DNA of 64,000 nucleotides from Silurus meridionalis (GCF_014805685.1 NC_060885.1:6342632-6406631), one strand, 5' to 3'. Shown: positions 1 to 15,698, counted from the stretch's first letter. Made by a program: numbers and translations. The notes: generated from the sequence alone by a model not told the origin.

Positions 1-211
1 GGCAGGGTGAAGTGGGTGGAGAAGAGTGATTGCAGGAGTGATTTGTGATAGAAGGGTATCTGCCAGAGTAAATCGGAAAGTTTATAGGACTGTGGCATTG
101 TCAAAAAGACAGGAGGTGGAGCTGGAGGTAGCAGAATTGAAGATGTTTAGGTTTTCATTGGGAGTGATGAGAATGGACAGGGTTAGGAATTAGTTTATTA
201 GAGGAACAGCT
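1..211 (+). mobile_element. RTE-like LINE, C-terminal reverse-transcriptase fragment (part 1)
   Basis: The translated + strand carries the post-catalytic region of the same LINE family found at 15699-19869, including a stretch like 'VALSKRQEVELEVAELKM' and then a 'RGTA' motif. It is already broken by stops and the coding match ends near 205-211. The next part of the same protein, 'KVRKARLRWFGHV', resumes at about 3128. The two pieces therefore look like one old copy split by about 2.9 kb. Similarity was judged by eye against the other copy in this window. Confidence 0.75.
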
Positions 212-289
212 TTGTAAAGCTCTGCCCATCTTTACTTTTGAGAGACTCTGCGTCTCTAAGATACACTATTTATACTCAGTCATCGTACT

Positions 290-535
290 GAATTGTCAAT
301 TAACCCAATACGTTGAAAATGTTTCTCCAACTGTTTCATTTTATTAACACTTACTATTTCCAGATTTTTGTTGCCCTGTCCCAACTTTTTTTTGATATGG
401 GTTATAGCCATCAAATCCAAAATTACCTAAAATTTTCCCAGTTTCAATATTTGCTATGTTTTCTCTGTTCTATTGGAATTGAGGGTGTATATAGGGGTAT
501 AGTTGAAATGTTTTGAATTCAATATGAACATTCAA
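290..535. repeat. Unclassified dispersed fish repeat with 'gtcccaactttttt' motif
   Basis: The stretch around 370-400 reads 'ccctgtcccaactttttt', followed by AT-rich text about a 'tatagccatcaaatcc' segment. I recall this as the edge of a DNA-transposon-like repeat common in fish genomes. No transposase coding is visible and the ends are not resolved, so class is uncertain. Confidence 0.4.
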
Positions 536-2127
536 CATTAAGGCTTTTTTTATATATACTTTAGGTGGGCATTTTTGTCATTTTCTACTATAAACAGTTC
601 TGGAAACTACTGAACTGTGTTATTCATTTCGTATTTTGCATGTGTTTGGCACCAGTATTGGCATTGTAAAAGCTGGTATAAAAAAATTAGCTTTAATTTC
701 TATATATTTATAATCTAATCTAGTAATGGGGGAAAAAATGAATAGAATAAAATGCTTATGGCAGAAAATTAACTCTCACTGATTTTCATGTTAGTATCTG
801 CCTGAGGTAAAAGACCCTTATTGTATTGAAACACAAGCCTCATTGTAGTCTCGTTGCTTATCTGTTCATCTTTATTTTTATTACAAAATAGCTTTCCAAG
901 AAATTGATTGAAGCATGAAATTCGCTGGGTAAAGAAATCACACTTACTGTAGCTAGCAAGGTTTAAGACATCTTTAGGTAGAGTCACTGTTTATTAAACT
1001 GTCTCCGGTCCCATTAAAAAGTAGCCTAAATAAAAAAACTTTTTTAGCCCCATTTCAAAGTCGGATTTTAAGAAAGTAAAAATATCAACGTATTACTATT
1101 TGGCCAAAAATTGATTTCTTCACATTCCTGGCTGTGTTCCAGAATTTAGCCACAGCAACATGTGCTAGTTTTTTTTCCCAACTGCCACACGTATTTGAGT
1201 TTCCAGTTAGCAGTTTTTCCATTCTTCTGTCAGAGAAATGTCAACTTTTTTGCTCATTTTCATTCAGTATTACCAACTGTAGCATGAGGTCAGAGGGGAA
1301 GAAATGTTTCGAATTCAACTGCAAGGAAAGAAGCTGGCCTTTTTTTTACTTTTCATGGAGGTCTTAGCCTTCAGGGCTAATGCATTACAGTAATACATAC
1401 CACCGGTCTCCTTTTCCCCACACACACTGATCCCCTAACCAGACCCTTTCTTTTTAAAGTATCAGTATTCAAGATGACAATTAGGGGAAAGGCCAGTCAA
1501 GAAGCAAAGTTGGTAGTAGGGGTGTGTGTGTGTGTGTGTGTGTGAAACAAAACTCAAATCAGTCATTGGAGCTATATGGCCTACTGACCCCAATTGGACA
1601 TAGCAGTCAAGCAGAGCTATCTGGTGTGCCATGTGTGTAACTGGATACGACTGAGACTCAAAAGCCTAAGTACAGTCAAAGGGCAAAATGTTTGCACACT
1701 TTCATCCATGTACTTGGTGTTAGAGGCGATGGAGCAGATTTAAGGCCTTACATATCATCTCCTGCCGAAGCTGCGCGTAAAATTAGTTCAGAAGAAGCAC
1801 CAGTGTCATGAGAACTTTATGAATCCATAGGTTTTCAGCTCTATAATGATTTTTCATTTTAACAGCACTTGTTATTTAATATTGACAAACCCATTTAGAA
1901 AAATTACTCAATATTTGCTTTATTTTGAGGCAGATTTTTGTGAACATAAGCTAATCTCTGGAACACTGAGGAACAGTACTTCAAACTTTACACCCTGGAT
2001 GAGACACCTGTCAAGAAACCACCAGCCACGCCTCCCCCCTGCAATCAACACACTCGCAGCACCTCACCTTCATACTAATCACCTTCACCTGTCTCCAATC
2101 TACGCTCTCCTTACTAAAACACATTTA
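536..2127. other. Non-coding DNA without a recognised gene
   Basis: AT-rich non-coding sequence. Short open frames here (for example 1134-1367) have no recognisable domain or splice context. The only clear structure is a (GT)n microsatellite at about 1520-1544. Confidence 0.6.
1520..1544. repeat. (GT)n microsatellite
   Basis: About twelve uninterrupted GT dinucleotides. Confidence 0.95.
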
Positions 2128-2860
2128 ACTCAAAACCAATTCAATTTATTTTTATTTGTGTAGCACTTTTAACAATGGACATTATCCCAAAGAAGCTTTA
2201 TAGAGATACATTTCACACAAATGAGGCAATTAAAAATGGCCAACCCATGTTTAACTCGGATAAGATGGAAGTACCTTTGCTAGGACCACATTCAGGTAGA
2301 AGTAAACTTTTGGATTACATAGCATCCCTGGATGGTCAAAGACCTTAGTATGATTATTGACTCTAGTCTGTCTTTTGAGGCTTCTGTGAATGCCATTTCC
2401 AGGATCGCCTTCTTTCACCTTAGAAATATGATGTCATTACAAGATGCATTTGATGCTTTTGATACATCTAGATTAGACTTCTGTGATGCTTAACTGTCTG
2501 GGTGTTCGAGTAAGTGTATAAATAAACTTCAGTTAGTCCAGAATTTTGTCCAGAATGTTTTATTCAGTCTATACTGGCTCCCAATTAAATCTCGCATTGA
2601 TTATAAACTACTAATACTGACATATAAAGCACTTAATGTCTCACGCCACATTATCTGAGTGAACATCTGTACCAATATGATCGTCCATGCCTACTTAGAT
2701 CAAAAGGTGCAGGCTATTTGTTGGCACCTAAAAAATTATTACAAAAGGGGCAGAACTTTCTCTTATAAAGCCCCACAGTTATATAACAGCCTTCCAATTA
2801 TTGTTTGGGACTCAGACACATATTTATTTAGTCAAGCCTTCGATCAGTAGATTTTTCTTG
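2128..2860. mobile_element. CR1/L2-like LINE copy in two inverted pieces
   Basis: Positions 2128-2225 are the 3' end of the LINE on the minus strand; its diagnostic 'caaagcagctttaca'-type segment is decayed here. From about 2245 to 2855 the plus strand instead encodes the C-terminal reverse-transcriptase region, with fragments such as 'RNMMSLQDA', 'SRLDF', 'WLPIKSRIDYKLL', 'RTFSYKAPQLYNSLP' and 'LFSQAF'. Stops and deletions make it non-functional. The head-to-head arrangement resembles the 5' inversion left by twin priming, but two separate insertions are possible. Confidence 0.75.
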
Positions 2861-3107
2861 GGTAAAAGAGCAGGTCTGGAGGTTTCATGGATAAAGAGTT
2901 TTTATGTAGTTTTGTGTAATATCTCGTAGAAGCGTTGCTTCGCTTCACTGTGTACTGTGCTGTTTATGGTTAAGATGGTTAAAAAATGCCACTAGACCAG
3001 ACATACAAATCATTGCCGGATTACCTAAAACTCAACAATAAAGTGATATACTGTACCTACTGCATCATTAGCATCTTGCCAAAAGTATGAAGTAACGCCC
3101 AATGACA

Positions 3108-3387
3108 GACCATGCATTTTACATCTAAGGTGAGGAAGGCGCGATTGAGATGGTTTGGACATGTGTAGAGGAGGGACATGGGGTATATCGGTAGGAGAAT
3201 GCTGAGGATAGAGAAACCAGGAAGGAGGAAAAGAGGAAGAACAAGGGAAAGGTTTATGGATGTGGTGAGGGAAGAAATGCAGGTAGTTGGTTTGAAAGGG
3301 GCAGATGTAGAGGACAGGGGGGTATGGAGACGGATGATCCGCTGTGGCGACCCCTGATGGGAGAAGCTGAAAGAAGAAGAAGGAAGA
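3108..3387 (+). mobile_element. RTE-like LINE 3' end (part 2)
   Basis: The plus strand encodes 'KVRKARLRWFGHV' and the downstream basic 'RRKRGRTR'-like segment. It then runs into the family's 3' terminus, 'ctgtggcgacccctgatggg' and 'agaagctgaaag', followed by a short GAA-rich tail. The same terminus ends the LINE at 15699 (minus strand) and the SINE at 31210. It continues the coding order of the fragment at 1-211. Confidence 0.8.
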
Positions 3388-3480
3388 TGCAAATATCTTT
3401 TTACTTTTTACTCAACTACATTTTGTGAAATCAGTTGTTACTTTTTATTTATCGTACTGCAAAAATTTGTCATTACAACC

Positions 3481-3482
<2 letters not shown>

Positions 3483-3549
<67 letters not shown>
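3483..3549. repeat. (TA)n microsatellite, left flank of the Tc1 element
   Basis: Perfect TA dinucleotides directly abutting the left terminal inverted repeat of the Tc1-like transposon. Confidence 0.95.
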
Positions 3550-5263
<1,714 letters not shown>

Positions 5264-5335
5264 TATTATTATATTATTATATAATATATTTTAACACCCA
5301 TAATATATAATATAAAATTTTGTTACAAATACGTG

Positions 5336-5340
<5 letters not shown>

Positions 5341-5416
<76 letters not shown>
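5341..5416. repeat. (TA)n microsatellite
   Basis: Perfect TA tract directly left of the 0.95-kb unclassified repeat. Confidence 0.95.
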
Positions 5417-5420
<4 letters not shown>

Positions 5421-6372
5421 AAAGTGTTTTGGTACAGGGTACACATGCATACCGAATGCAATACTTTTTACAGTGTGTGCGGAACATAGTTAAAATCTAA
5501 GTTTCCTCAAACACATATAAAGTGGAGAACCGCAAGTTTGTTTAGCCTCCGCCTTGCATTTTGAGCATTTTTTATTATTATTTGTAAACTTCAAATCATA
5601 CACAACAATGACAGGGGTAAAAAAGTAAACTACATGTTAAAGCATTTGTTAAAGCATTTCACTGCATGTCGTACTCTGTATGTATGTGTATGTGACAAAT
5701 AAAATTTGATTTGATTTGATTTTGCTGATGAAAATGAAAAGTAAAAAATGAATGTAAAATGCTAGCTCTATTGATTCTTTAGCATTTTATATCCGGCTTC
5801 AAGAATTTCTCTTAAAAGTAAAAGATCCTAACAATTCCACATATTAAGAGAGTGAATAAATAAAGGATGTAAGAAATGAAGACATTTCATAAAGTAGATC
5901 ATATCTTTGGAAAATGAAATATTTATATGTATGACACGCACATACACATCTGTATTACCCAAGTGGGGTCTAACAAATGTAAACTATTTAATGCATTTTT
6001 TTTCCCATTTAATATATTCAATTTAATCAATTTAATTTGTGCAAATTTTATTGATTACTCAATTTAATCGATATAATAAAAGTGCATTGCATTAATTAGG
6101 TATATTCTATTTTTATAAAATATTATAAAATATTATCCTATATATAATTGAATGAAGCAGGCATTTTAAATAGTTTTTAAATAGTTTTGAAAATGTAAAT
6201 TATTCAAATGTTGATTACAAAATAATATTAATAAAACACATTAATAAAGAATTACAAGCAATTTATATATTAAGTTTTGCATTTCTTCCCCTCTAACTGT
6301 ACCGAAATTTAACGTAACTGTGACTTAAAAACTGAGGTACATACCGAACTGTGATTTTGTGTACCTTTAAAC
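5417..6372 (+). repeat. Unclassified ~0.95-kb interspersed repeat, copy 1
   Basis: It is collinear with 50790-51720. Shared landmarks include 'acatagt(t)aaa' near 5490, 'acaacaatg' near 5605, 'cttcaagaa...ttcttaaaag' near 5800, 'atctgtattaccca' near 5950 and 'ctgtaccgaaatt' near 6297. The right edge, 'gtgattttgtgtacc', recalls ends of fish DNA transposons, but no coding capacity or clear inverted repeats are seen. A SINE-like tail (5655-5722, 'tttcactgcatgtcgtactc' then TTTGA repeats) interrupts this copy and is absent from copy 2. Confidence 0.7.
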
Positions 6373-6377
6373 CCCTA

Positions 6378-8570
<2,193 letters not shown>

Positions 8571-8741
8571 GGGCGTGTGTCCATCACATATAAATAAAAT
8601 CTGCATATTTGTGATCCGCATATTTGATTTGGCATGTTTTATGCTGGATGCCCTTCCTAACGCAACCCTCTCTATTTATACGGGTTTGAGACCGGCACTA
8701 AGAGTGCATTGCCTTGTGCAACCCTAAAAACTGGGTTAATT
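8571..8741 (-). mobile_element. RTE-like LINE or SINE 5'-leader fragment
   Basis: On the minus strand this reproduces the 5' leader of the LINE at 19869-19730: 'tgcactcttagtgccggt', 'ggagggttgcgttagg'-type and 'ggaagggcatccagc' segments, then the 'gccaaatcaaatatg' segment. It stops before any coding sequence, so it is a 5' fragment or a SINE body without head and tail. Confidence 0.75.
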
Positions 8742-8912
8742 TATATATATTAAGGAAGTAAAATTAATTTCAGGATTTAAAGAAGTAAATTAACTATTTG
8801 TAACAGTCAGGAAAAATCTTTAATGATGTGGTAAAAAAAAAAAAATAGCACCTGAACATAATTGACCTTTGTAAAAAAAAAATTATGTGAGCATAATCCT
8901 ATTTAATGCTCA

Positions 8913-9309
8913 TACAGGTGCATCTCAATAAATTAGAATATCATTAAAAAGTTAATTTATTTTAGTAATTCAATACAAAAATTGAAACTTGTATATTATA
9001 TAGATTCATCACACACAGACCGATACATAGACTTCATACGACCAATAAAAAAAACATTTTTAGTGAATTTTAGTGAATTAGAGTGAGACACCACGAGTCT
9101 CCAATATTGAACTTTTTCACAATATTCTAATTTTCTGAGATACTGAATTTTGGGTAAGCCATAATCATCAAAATTAAAAGAAATAAACACTTGGAATATA
9201 TCAGTCTGTGTGATGAATCTATATAATATACGAGTTTAACTTTTTGTATTAAATTACTAAAATATCTAAACTTTTTAATGATATTCTAATTTATTGAGAT
9301 GCACCTGTA
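8913..9309. mobile_element. 397-bp Tc1-derived MITE
   Basis: Begins 'tacaggtgcatctcaataaa' and ends with the inverted 'attgagatgcacctgta'. The interior is AT-rich and matches only the two end regions of the 1.53-kb element at 56620-58152, including the 'acgagtctccaatattgaac' and 'aaaagaaataaacact' segments. The transposase is missing, so it is a non-autonomous internal-deletion derivative flanked by TA. Confidence 0.88.
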
Positions 9310-9519
9310 TATGTAAAACACATGCGAATCCAGATCTGTAAATGCAGAAAACCAAAATCTAATGTCTCTTAATGTTTCTGTCTATTTTATATGATTCTGA
9401 TATTATTGTCTATATTAACCAAATAAAATGAAAATGTGGAGTATTGTATTGTAAAGCTGGTGCAAATGTTTTTATTTATTGCCTCTTGTTTGCAATTAAC
9501 CTATAGTTTGTATAGAACA

Positions 9520-12500
9520 ACGCTTCATTACTCACGACAACACTTTATTACTCACGACAACTCTTTATTACTCACGACAACTCTTTATTACTCACGACAA
9601 CTCTTTATTACTCACAACAACTCTTTATTACTCACGACAACTCTTTATTACTCACGACAACTCTTTATTACTCTTTATTACTCACGACAACTCTTTATTA
9701 CTCACAACAACACTATTACTCACGACAACTCTTTATTACTCACAACAACACTTTATTACTCACGACAACTCTTTATTACTCACAACAACTCTTTATTACT
9801 CACAACAACACTTTATTACTCACGACAACTTTATTACTCACAACAACTCTTATTACTCACGATAACACTTTATTACTCACGACAACAGTTTATTACTCAC
9901 AACAACTCTTTATTACTCACAACAACACTTTATTACTCACGACAACGCTTTATTACTCACAACAACTCTTTATTACTCTTTATTACTCACGATAACACTT
10001 TATTACTCACGACAACTCTTATTACTCACAACAACACTTTATTACTCACGACAACGCTTTATTACTCACAACAACTCTTTATTACTCACAACAACACTTT
10101 ATTACTCACGACAACAGTTTATTACTCACAACAACACTTTATTACTCACATAACGCTTTATTATTCATTTACAACACTTTATTATTACTCACAACAACGC
10201 TTTATTACTCACGACAACTCTTTATTACTCACGACAACACTTTATTACTCACGACAACGCTTTATTACTCACGACAACACTTTATTACTCACGACAACGC
10301 TTTATTACTCACGACGTTTTATTATTCACGACAACACTTTATTACTCACGACAACACTTTATTATTTACGACAACACTTTATTATTTACGACAACGTTTT
10401 ATTATTCACGACAACACTTTATTACTCACGATAACGCTTTATTACTCACGACGTTTTATTACTCACGACAACTCTTTATTACTCATGACAACACTTTATT
10501 ACTCACGACAACGCTTTACTCACGACAACGTTTTATTATTCACGACAACACTTTATTACTCACGATAACGCTTTATTACTCAACAACTCTTTATTACTCT
10601 TTATTACTCACGATAACTCTTTATTACTCACGATAACACTTTATTATTTACGACAACGCTTTATTACTCACACAACACTTTATTACTCACGATAACGCTT
10701 TATTACTCACGCTTTTATTACTCACGATAACACTTTATTACTCATGACAACACTTTATTATTTACGACAACGTTTTATTATTCACGACAACACTTTATTA
10801 CTCACGATAACACTTTATTACTCACGACAACGCTTTATTACTCACGACAACGTTTTATTATTCACGACAACACTTTATTACTCACAACAACTCTTTATTA
10901 CTCACGACAACACTTTATTATTTACGACAACACTATTACTCACGATAACACTTTATTACTCACACAACATTTTATTACTCACGATAACGCTTTATTACTC
11001 ACGATAACATTTTATTATTCACGACAACATTTTATTACTCACGATAACGCTTTATTACTCACGACAACGTTTTATTATTCACGACAACACTTTATTATTT
11101 ACGACAACACTATTTCTCACGATAACACTTTATTACTCACGACAACACTTTATTACTCACGACAACACTTTATTACTCACAGCACTTTATTACTCACGAC
11201 AACGTTTTATTATTCACGACAACACTTTATTACTCACAACAACGCTTTATTACTCACGACGTTTTATTATTCACGACAACACTTTATTACTCACGACACT
11301 TTTATTACTCACGACGCTTTTATTACTCAACAACACTTTATTACTCAACAACACTTTATTATTTACGACAACACTTTATTATTTACGACAACACTTTATT
11401 ACTCACGACAACACTTTATTATTTACAACACTTTATTACTCACGACAACACTTTATTACTCACGACAACGCTTTATTATTCACGACAACACTTTATTACT
11501 CACGAGAACTCTTTATTACTCACAACAACACTTTATTACTCACGACAACTCTTTATTACACACGACAGCGCTTTATTATTTACGGCAACACTTTATTACT
11601 CACGATAACGCTTTTATTATTTACGGCAACACTTTATTACTCACAACAACACTTTATTACTCACAACAACGCTTTATTACTCACGACAACGCTTTATTAG
11701 TTAAAACAACACTTTATTACTCACGACAACACTTTATTACTCACGACAATGCTTTATTAGTTACAACAACGCTTTATTACTCACGACAACACTTTATTTC
11801 TTACGACAACACTTTATTACTCACGACAACACTTTATTATTACGACAACACTTTATTACTCACGACAACACTTTATTACTCACGAGAACTCTTTATTACT
11901 CACGACAACACTTTATTACTCACGACAACTCTTTATTACTCACGACAACACTTTATTACTCACGACAACTCTTTATTATTTACGACAACACTTTATTACT
12001 CACGACAACACTTTATTACTCACGATAACGCTTTATTATTCACGACAACACTTTATTACTCACGAGAACTCTTTATTACTCACGACAACACTTTATTACT
12101 CACAACAACTCTTTATTACTCACGACGCTTTTATTATTTACGGCAACACTTTATTACTCACGACAGCGCTTTATTATTTACGGCAACACTTTATTACTCA
12201 CAACAACACTTTATTACTCACAACAACGCTTTATTACTCACGATAACGCTTTATTAGTTAAAACAACACTTTATTACTCACAACACTTTATTACTCACGA
12301 CAATGCTTTATTAGTTACAACAACGCTTTATTACTCACGACAACACTTTATTACTCACGACAATGCTTTATTAGTTACAACAACGCTTTATTACTCACGA
12401 CAACGCTTTATTAGTTACAACAACACTTTATTACTCACGACAACGCTTTATTACTCACGACAACACTTTATTACTCACAACAACGCTTTATTAGTTACAA

Positions 12501-12930
12501 CAACACTTTATTACTCACGACAACGCTTTATTACTCACGACAACGCTTTATTACTCACGCTTTTATTACTCACGATAACGCTTTTATTACTCACGCTTTT
12601 ATTACTCACGATAACACTTTATTATTTACGATAACACTTTATTACACGACAACACTTTATTACTCACGACAACACTTTATTACTCACGACAATGCTTTAT
12701 TACTCACGACAACACTTCATTACTCACAACAACGCTTTATTACTCACGACAACACTTCATTACTCACGACAACACTTCATTACTCACGACAACACTTCAT
12801 TACTCACGACAACACTTTATTACTCACGACAACACTTTATTACTCACGACAACACTTTATTAGTTACAACAATGCTTCATTACTCACGACAACACTTTAT
12901 TAAGCATGACAACTTTGTATTACTTTCGAC
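9520..12930. repeat. 3.4-kb minisatellite, 20-bp unit
   Basis: Roughly 170 tandem copies of a unit close to 'ctttattactcacgacaaca'. Variants change the CpG ('cacgac' to 'cacaac' or 'cacgat'), the middle ('ttattatt' or 'ttattagtta') and the last bases ('aact', 'aaca', 'aacg'). Variant classes cluster: 'ctctttattactcac' dominates before 10200, 'gttttattattcac' lies around 10300-11300 and 'gctttattagttacaac' around 11690-12500. Because 20 is not a multiple of three, one frame repeats every three units. This makes the 332-residue frame at 9436-10434, which is not a gene. Confidence 0.96.
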
Positions 12931-13003
12931 TGTAAAGCTGCTTTGAGATAATTTCTGTTGTGAAAAGCCCTATAGAAATAAACTTGACTTGAGTTGACTT
13001 GAC
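12931..13003 (+). mobile_element. CR1/L2-like LINE 3' tail within the minisatellite
   Basis: Contains the diagnostic 'tgtaaagctgctttgaga' 3' end and a terminal run of TTGAC-type pentamers. Minisatellite units resume at 13004-13045, so this short 5'-truncated tail sits inside the array. Confidence 0.8.
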
Positions 13004-13045
13004 TATTACTCACAACAACTCTTTATTACTCATGACAACACTTTA

Positions 13046-13464
13046 TTTAAAAGACATTCCAGCCTGTTCTGATTCACATTCATATCCTGATTCTGTTTTT
13101 GTTTCTTTTTCTTTCATTTGGAGTGGGATTCTGATTTATGGGTGCAGATTTAATTCCTATTGTGATAAAAAAAAAAAAAAATTTGTTTCCAATATGATTT
13201 TGATTACTTTTTTTATTCTCATTATGATACTGTTTTTGATTTGATTTATTTTCTTTATTTTCTTTCTTATTTATCTTTCTGAAAGGACTGTATTTTTTAT
13301 GGTAAAATTGTTGTTTTCTGGTTCTTGTAATTCAGTTTAAACTCTCAGGTTTTGGTTATTTTGTGGACTATAATTTGCTGTTCTGCTTTCTGATTATAAT
13401 TCTGATTCAGATTTTGTTTTCATTTTGATTTGAAGTCTGATTATGATAAGAGTTTAACTATGAT
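13046..13464. other. T-rich non-coding DNA with degenerate 'gattctg' repeats
   Basis: Frequent 'ctgatt' and 'gattctg' motifs suggest an old degenerate simple repeat. No gene is seen. Confidence 0.6.
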
Positions 13465-13940
13465 TAATATAATTCAATTTATTTGCATAGTCCTTTTAAC
13501 AATGGACATTGTTTCAAAGCAGCATTATAGAGATAAACATTCATTATAAATAAACACAATATACATTTAAAAATTCTAAATTAGTCTCTAAATTAAAACA
13601 GCTTTGCATAGATAAATAGACTGTGAAAATAAATGTTAAATGTATAAATTATTCTTTAAATTGATCCCTAATAAGTGAGCTAGTGTTGACAGTGGCAAGG
13701 AAAAACTCCCTGAGATGGTATGAGGAACAAATATTGAGAGAAACCATTCTCAAAATGGAACCTAATCCTGGTGACACGGAATGTCCATTCATTATAGTTC
13801 CATCGTTGTTGAGGTTATCAACTGTTCCCTGATGAAAACTCAAGTGTAAAAGTGGTTATGATTGTTGTAATCCTGAACCATAATTAGGAAGCTTCTTGTA
13901 TTAACTACAGGCAAAATCCATCTTCATGGTTCTTAAGTTT
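13465..13940 (-). mobile_element. CR1/L2-like LINE 3' UTR and tail
   Basis: The minus-strand copy ends at the left with an 'aattcaattt' tail and 'acaatggacattgtttcaaa'. It continues through the family's 'ggcaaggaaaaactccctga' and 'cggaatgtccattcat' segments. It aligns by eye with 16625-17000, 26347-26600 and 46905-47200, and has no coding sequence. Confidence 0.8.
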
Positions 13941-14117
13941 AACCCTCCACAGTAACCTCATGAATGCTCAGACTGTTTGTGTGTGAAAATCATGAAGCTT
14001 ATGAAGATCATGTACCTGTCAGTGCTACAGTGTCACTATATTTACTGTCCCTTCGTATTATGTGCCCTTTATTTTGCACTAAATATTGCACATATGCACT
14101 TTATGTAGTGTCCTAAG

Positions 14118-14742
14118 ACCAGTGGTGGACGAAGAAAAAAACATGTAGTTGAGTTAAAGTAGAGCTACGCTTGGTATAATATTACTCCAGTTAAAGTGTT
14201 CCCTTTAAACTTACCCTTTATTAAAAGTATGAAAGATTTACCTTTAAATGTATTTAAGTATCCAAAGTACTATGATTTATTACAGCTATAATGTTCCTAT
14301 TATCATTTTTGTTAATGTTAATGCTAATCAACTCAGTTTATGTAAAAAAACTGTAATGTTTCTCTCAGCACACCAATCTATTAATAGAATAATTTTAATG
14401 ATTTAAACACTGATTGATATCTATGAAAATGATCATGAGTTTAAAACCTTCTTTTTATCTACTTAAAAAATCACACAAATCCGGCCACGAGTGTTGTGGC
14501 GAGTTCGAGTCAGGAGTTCCTTCCATCATTTATTCCTCTGTAAATGGGCTGCTGTTGAACTGACGCTAAACTGTATCTTGGTGATAAGTAGATACACCAA
14601 GCGCCAATTTAAATTTAATAAAGTAAATTTAATTTGTTACTGTACTTGAGTAGCTTTTTCACTGTACCGTTCTGTACTTTACTGAAGTATTTCTATTTGT
14701 GGAGACTTTTACTTGAACTTCACTACATTTTAAAGTTGTGCA
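14118..14742. repeat. Fish dispersed repeat, 'gtggtggac...ttactgtacttgagta' type
   Basis: Starts near 'agtggtggacgaag' and ends near 'acttcactacatttta', with 'gttactgtacttgagtag' at 14636. The same kind of text occurs at 20245-20410 and 3392-3420. I recall it as a common fish interspersed repeat of uncertain class; its boundaries are approximate. Confidence 0.5.
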
Positions 14743-14749
14743 GTGAAAA

Positions 14750-15115
14750 AGCTACCGTATTTTTCGGACTATAAGCCGCTACTTTTTTCCCACGTTTTGA
14801 ACCCTGCGGCTTAAACAACGAAGCGGCTAATTTATGAATTTTTCCAGGGTTTTTCCCAGTTTCACAAACTTTAAGCCAAAAAACTGAGCGACATAACATT
14901 AGACCAATGAAATTTCCGAACGGAAACGAAAAAACGCACCTCACCTGTGTTCTGAGCTGCACGGCATCGGGAGAAAAAAAGTTTTTTTAAACGCACGTCG
15001 ATGCCAAAAGATAAACCCCCGAGAGAAATAGTTGTGAAAGGAAGGAGGAAGACAGAGAACAATGACTTACTTGGTAGGCTACTGTTTAGATACAAGCCGT
15101 TGTAACGTGTTGAGT
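14750..15115 (+). repeat. 'Actataagccgc' dispersed repeat, copy 1
   Basis: Begins near 'gtatttttcggactataagc' and runs past 'taggctactgtttagataca'. The inverted form occurs at 35445-35810, where 'tgtatctaaacagtagccta' and other blocks match. It is probably a non-autonomous class II element, but no transposase or terminal repeats were established. Confidence 0.65.
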
Positions 15116-15389
15116 CTGGGTCATGGGATAGCTCACTAACTCCAGTTGCAACAGAAATTATATAAGCACAGACAGGTTTCCAAAACTTGTGCTTTTTTAT
15201 TTTTCTTGGCAACAGCGTTAAGGTTTAGTCAAAGAAACTTAGAAATAAGCATCAGAAAATAATAAGGACATATTCCTCGGTCTTGCACACATGCAGTAAT
15301 AGCGGAAAAATGCAGTGGCAGTCTATTCCCAAAATACCGCTATGCTCCTAAAGGAAGCGCAACATATTTCACCTGTTACACCATGTGTA

Positions 15390-15508
15390 GCGTGTCTTCA
15401 GCTTTTTGTTAATTTATGATGTAACAACTTGGTCCTGGGGGAACGTTGTTTCGTTTCACTGATTATGTTTGGAATGACAATAAAAGCCTACTGGACTTGA
15501 CTTGATGT
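15390..15508 (+). mobile_element. L2-like LINE 3' end
   Basis: The segment 'gttgtttcgtttcactg' is followed by 'caataaaagcctactgga' and a TTGAC pentamer tail. This is the plus-strand form of the tail at 32211-32320. Confidence 0.65.
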
Positions 15509-15680
15509 GGAACCCTTTTTTGGCAGCAGCAAGTGGTTTTAAATTGAAAAGAACTTCATCCAGAGGTATGGCTTTAGGACGATTCAGTCAGATCAGGAAA
15601 GACAAAAGGGACAGGATTAGTACTAATATAACTAATAAATTAAAGCTTTACTTACTGAGGAAAAGGAAACACCTGATTAT

Positions 15681-15698
15681 TTATAAGGATGGATACTT
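15681..15698. repeat. Target-site duplication, left copy
   Basis: ttataaggatggatactt. It matches 19870-19887 at 17 of 18 bases, so it flanks the RTE-like LINE. Confidence 0.9.

Noticed and set aside
9436..10434. 332-codon open frame rich in 'LLLTTTLYYSRQ'-type repeats
   Set aside because: It is a translation of the 20-bp minisatellite; open frames arise because the unit has few stops in this phase.
9520..12930. CRISPR-like appearance of regular repeats
   Set aside because: Units are contiguous with no unique spacers, and the surrounding DNA is vertebrate.
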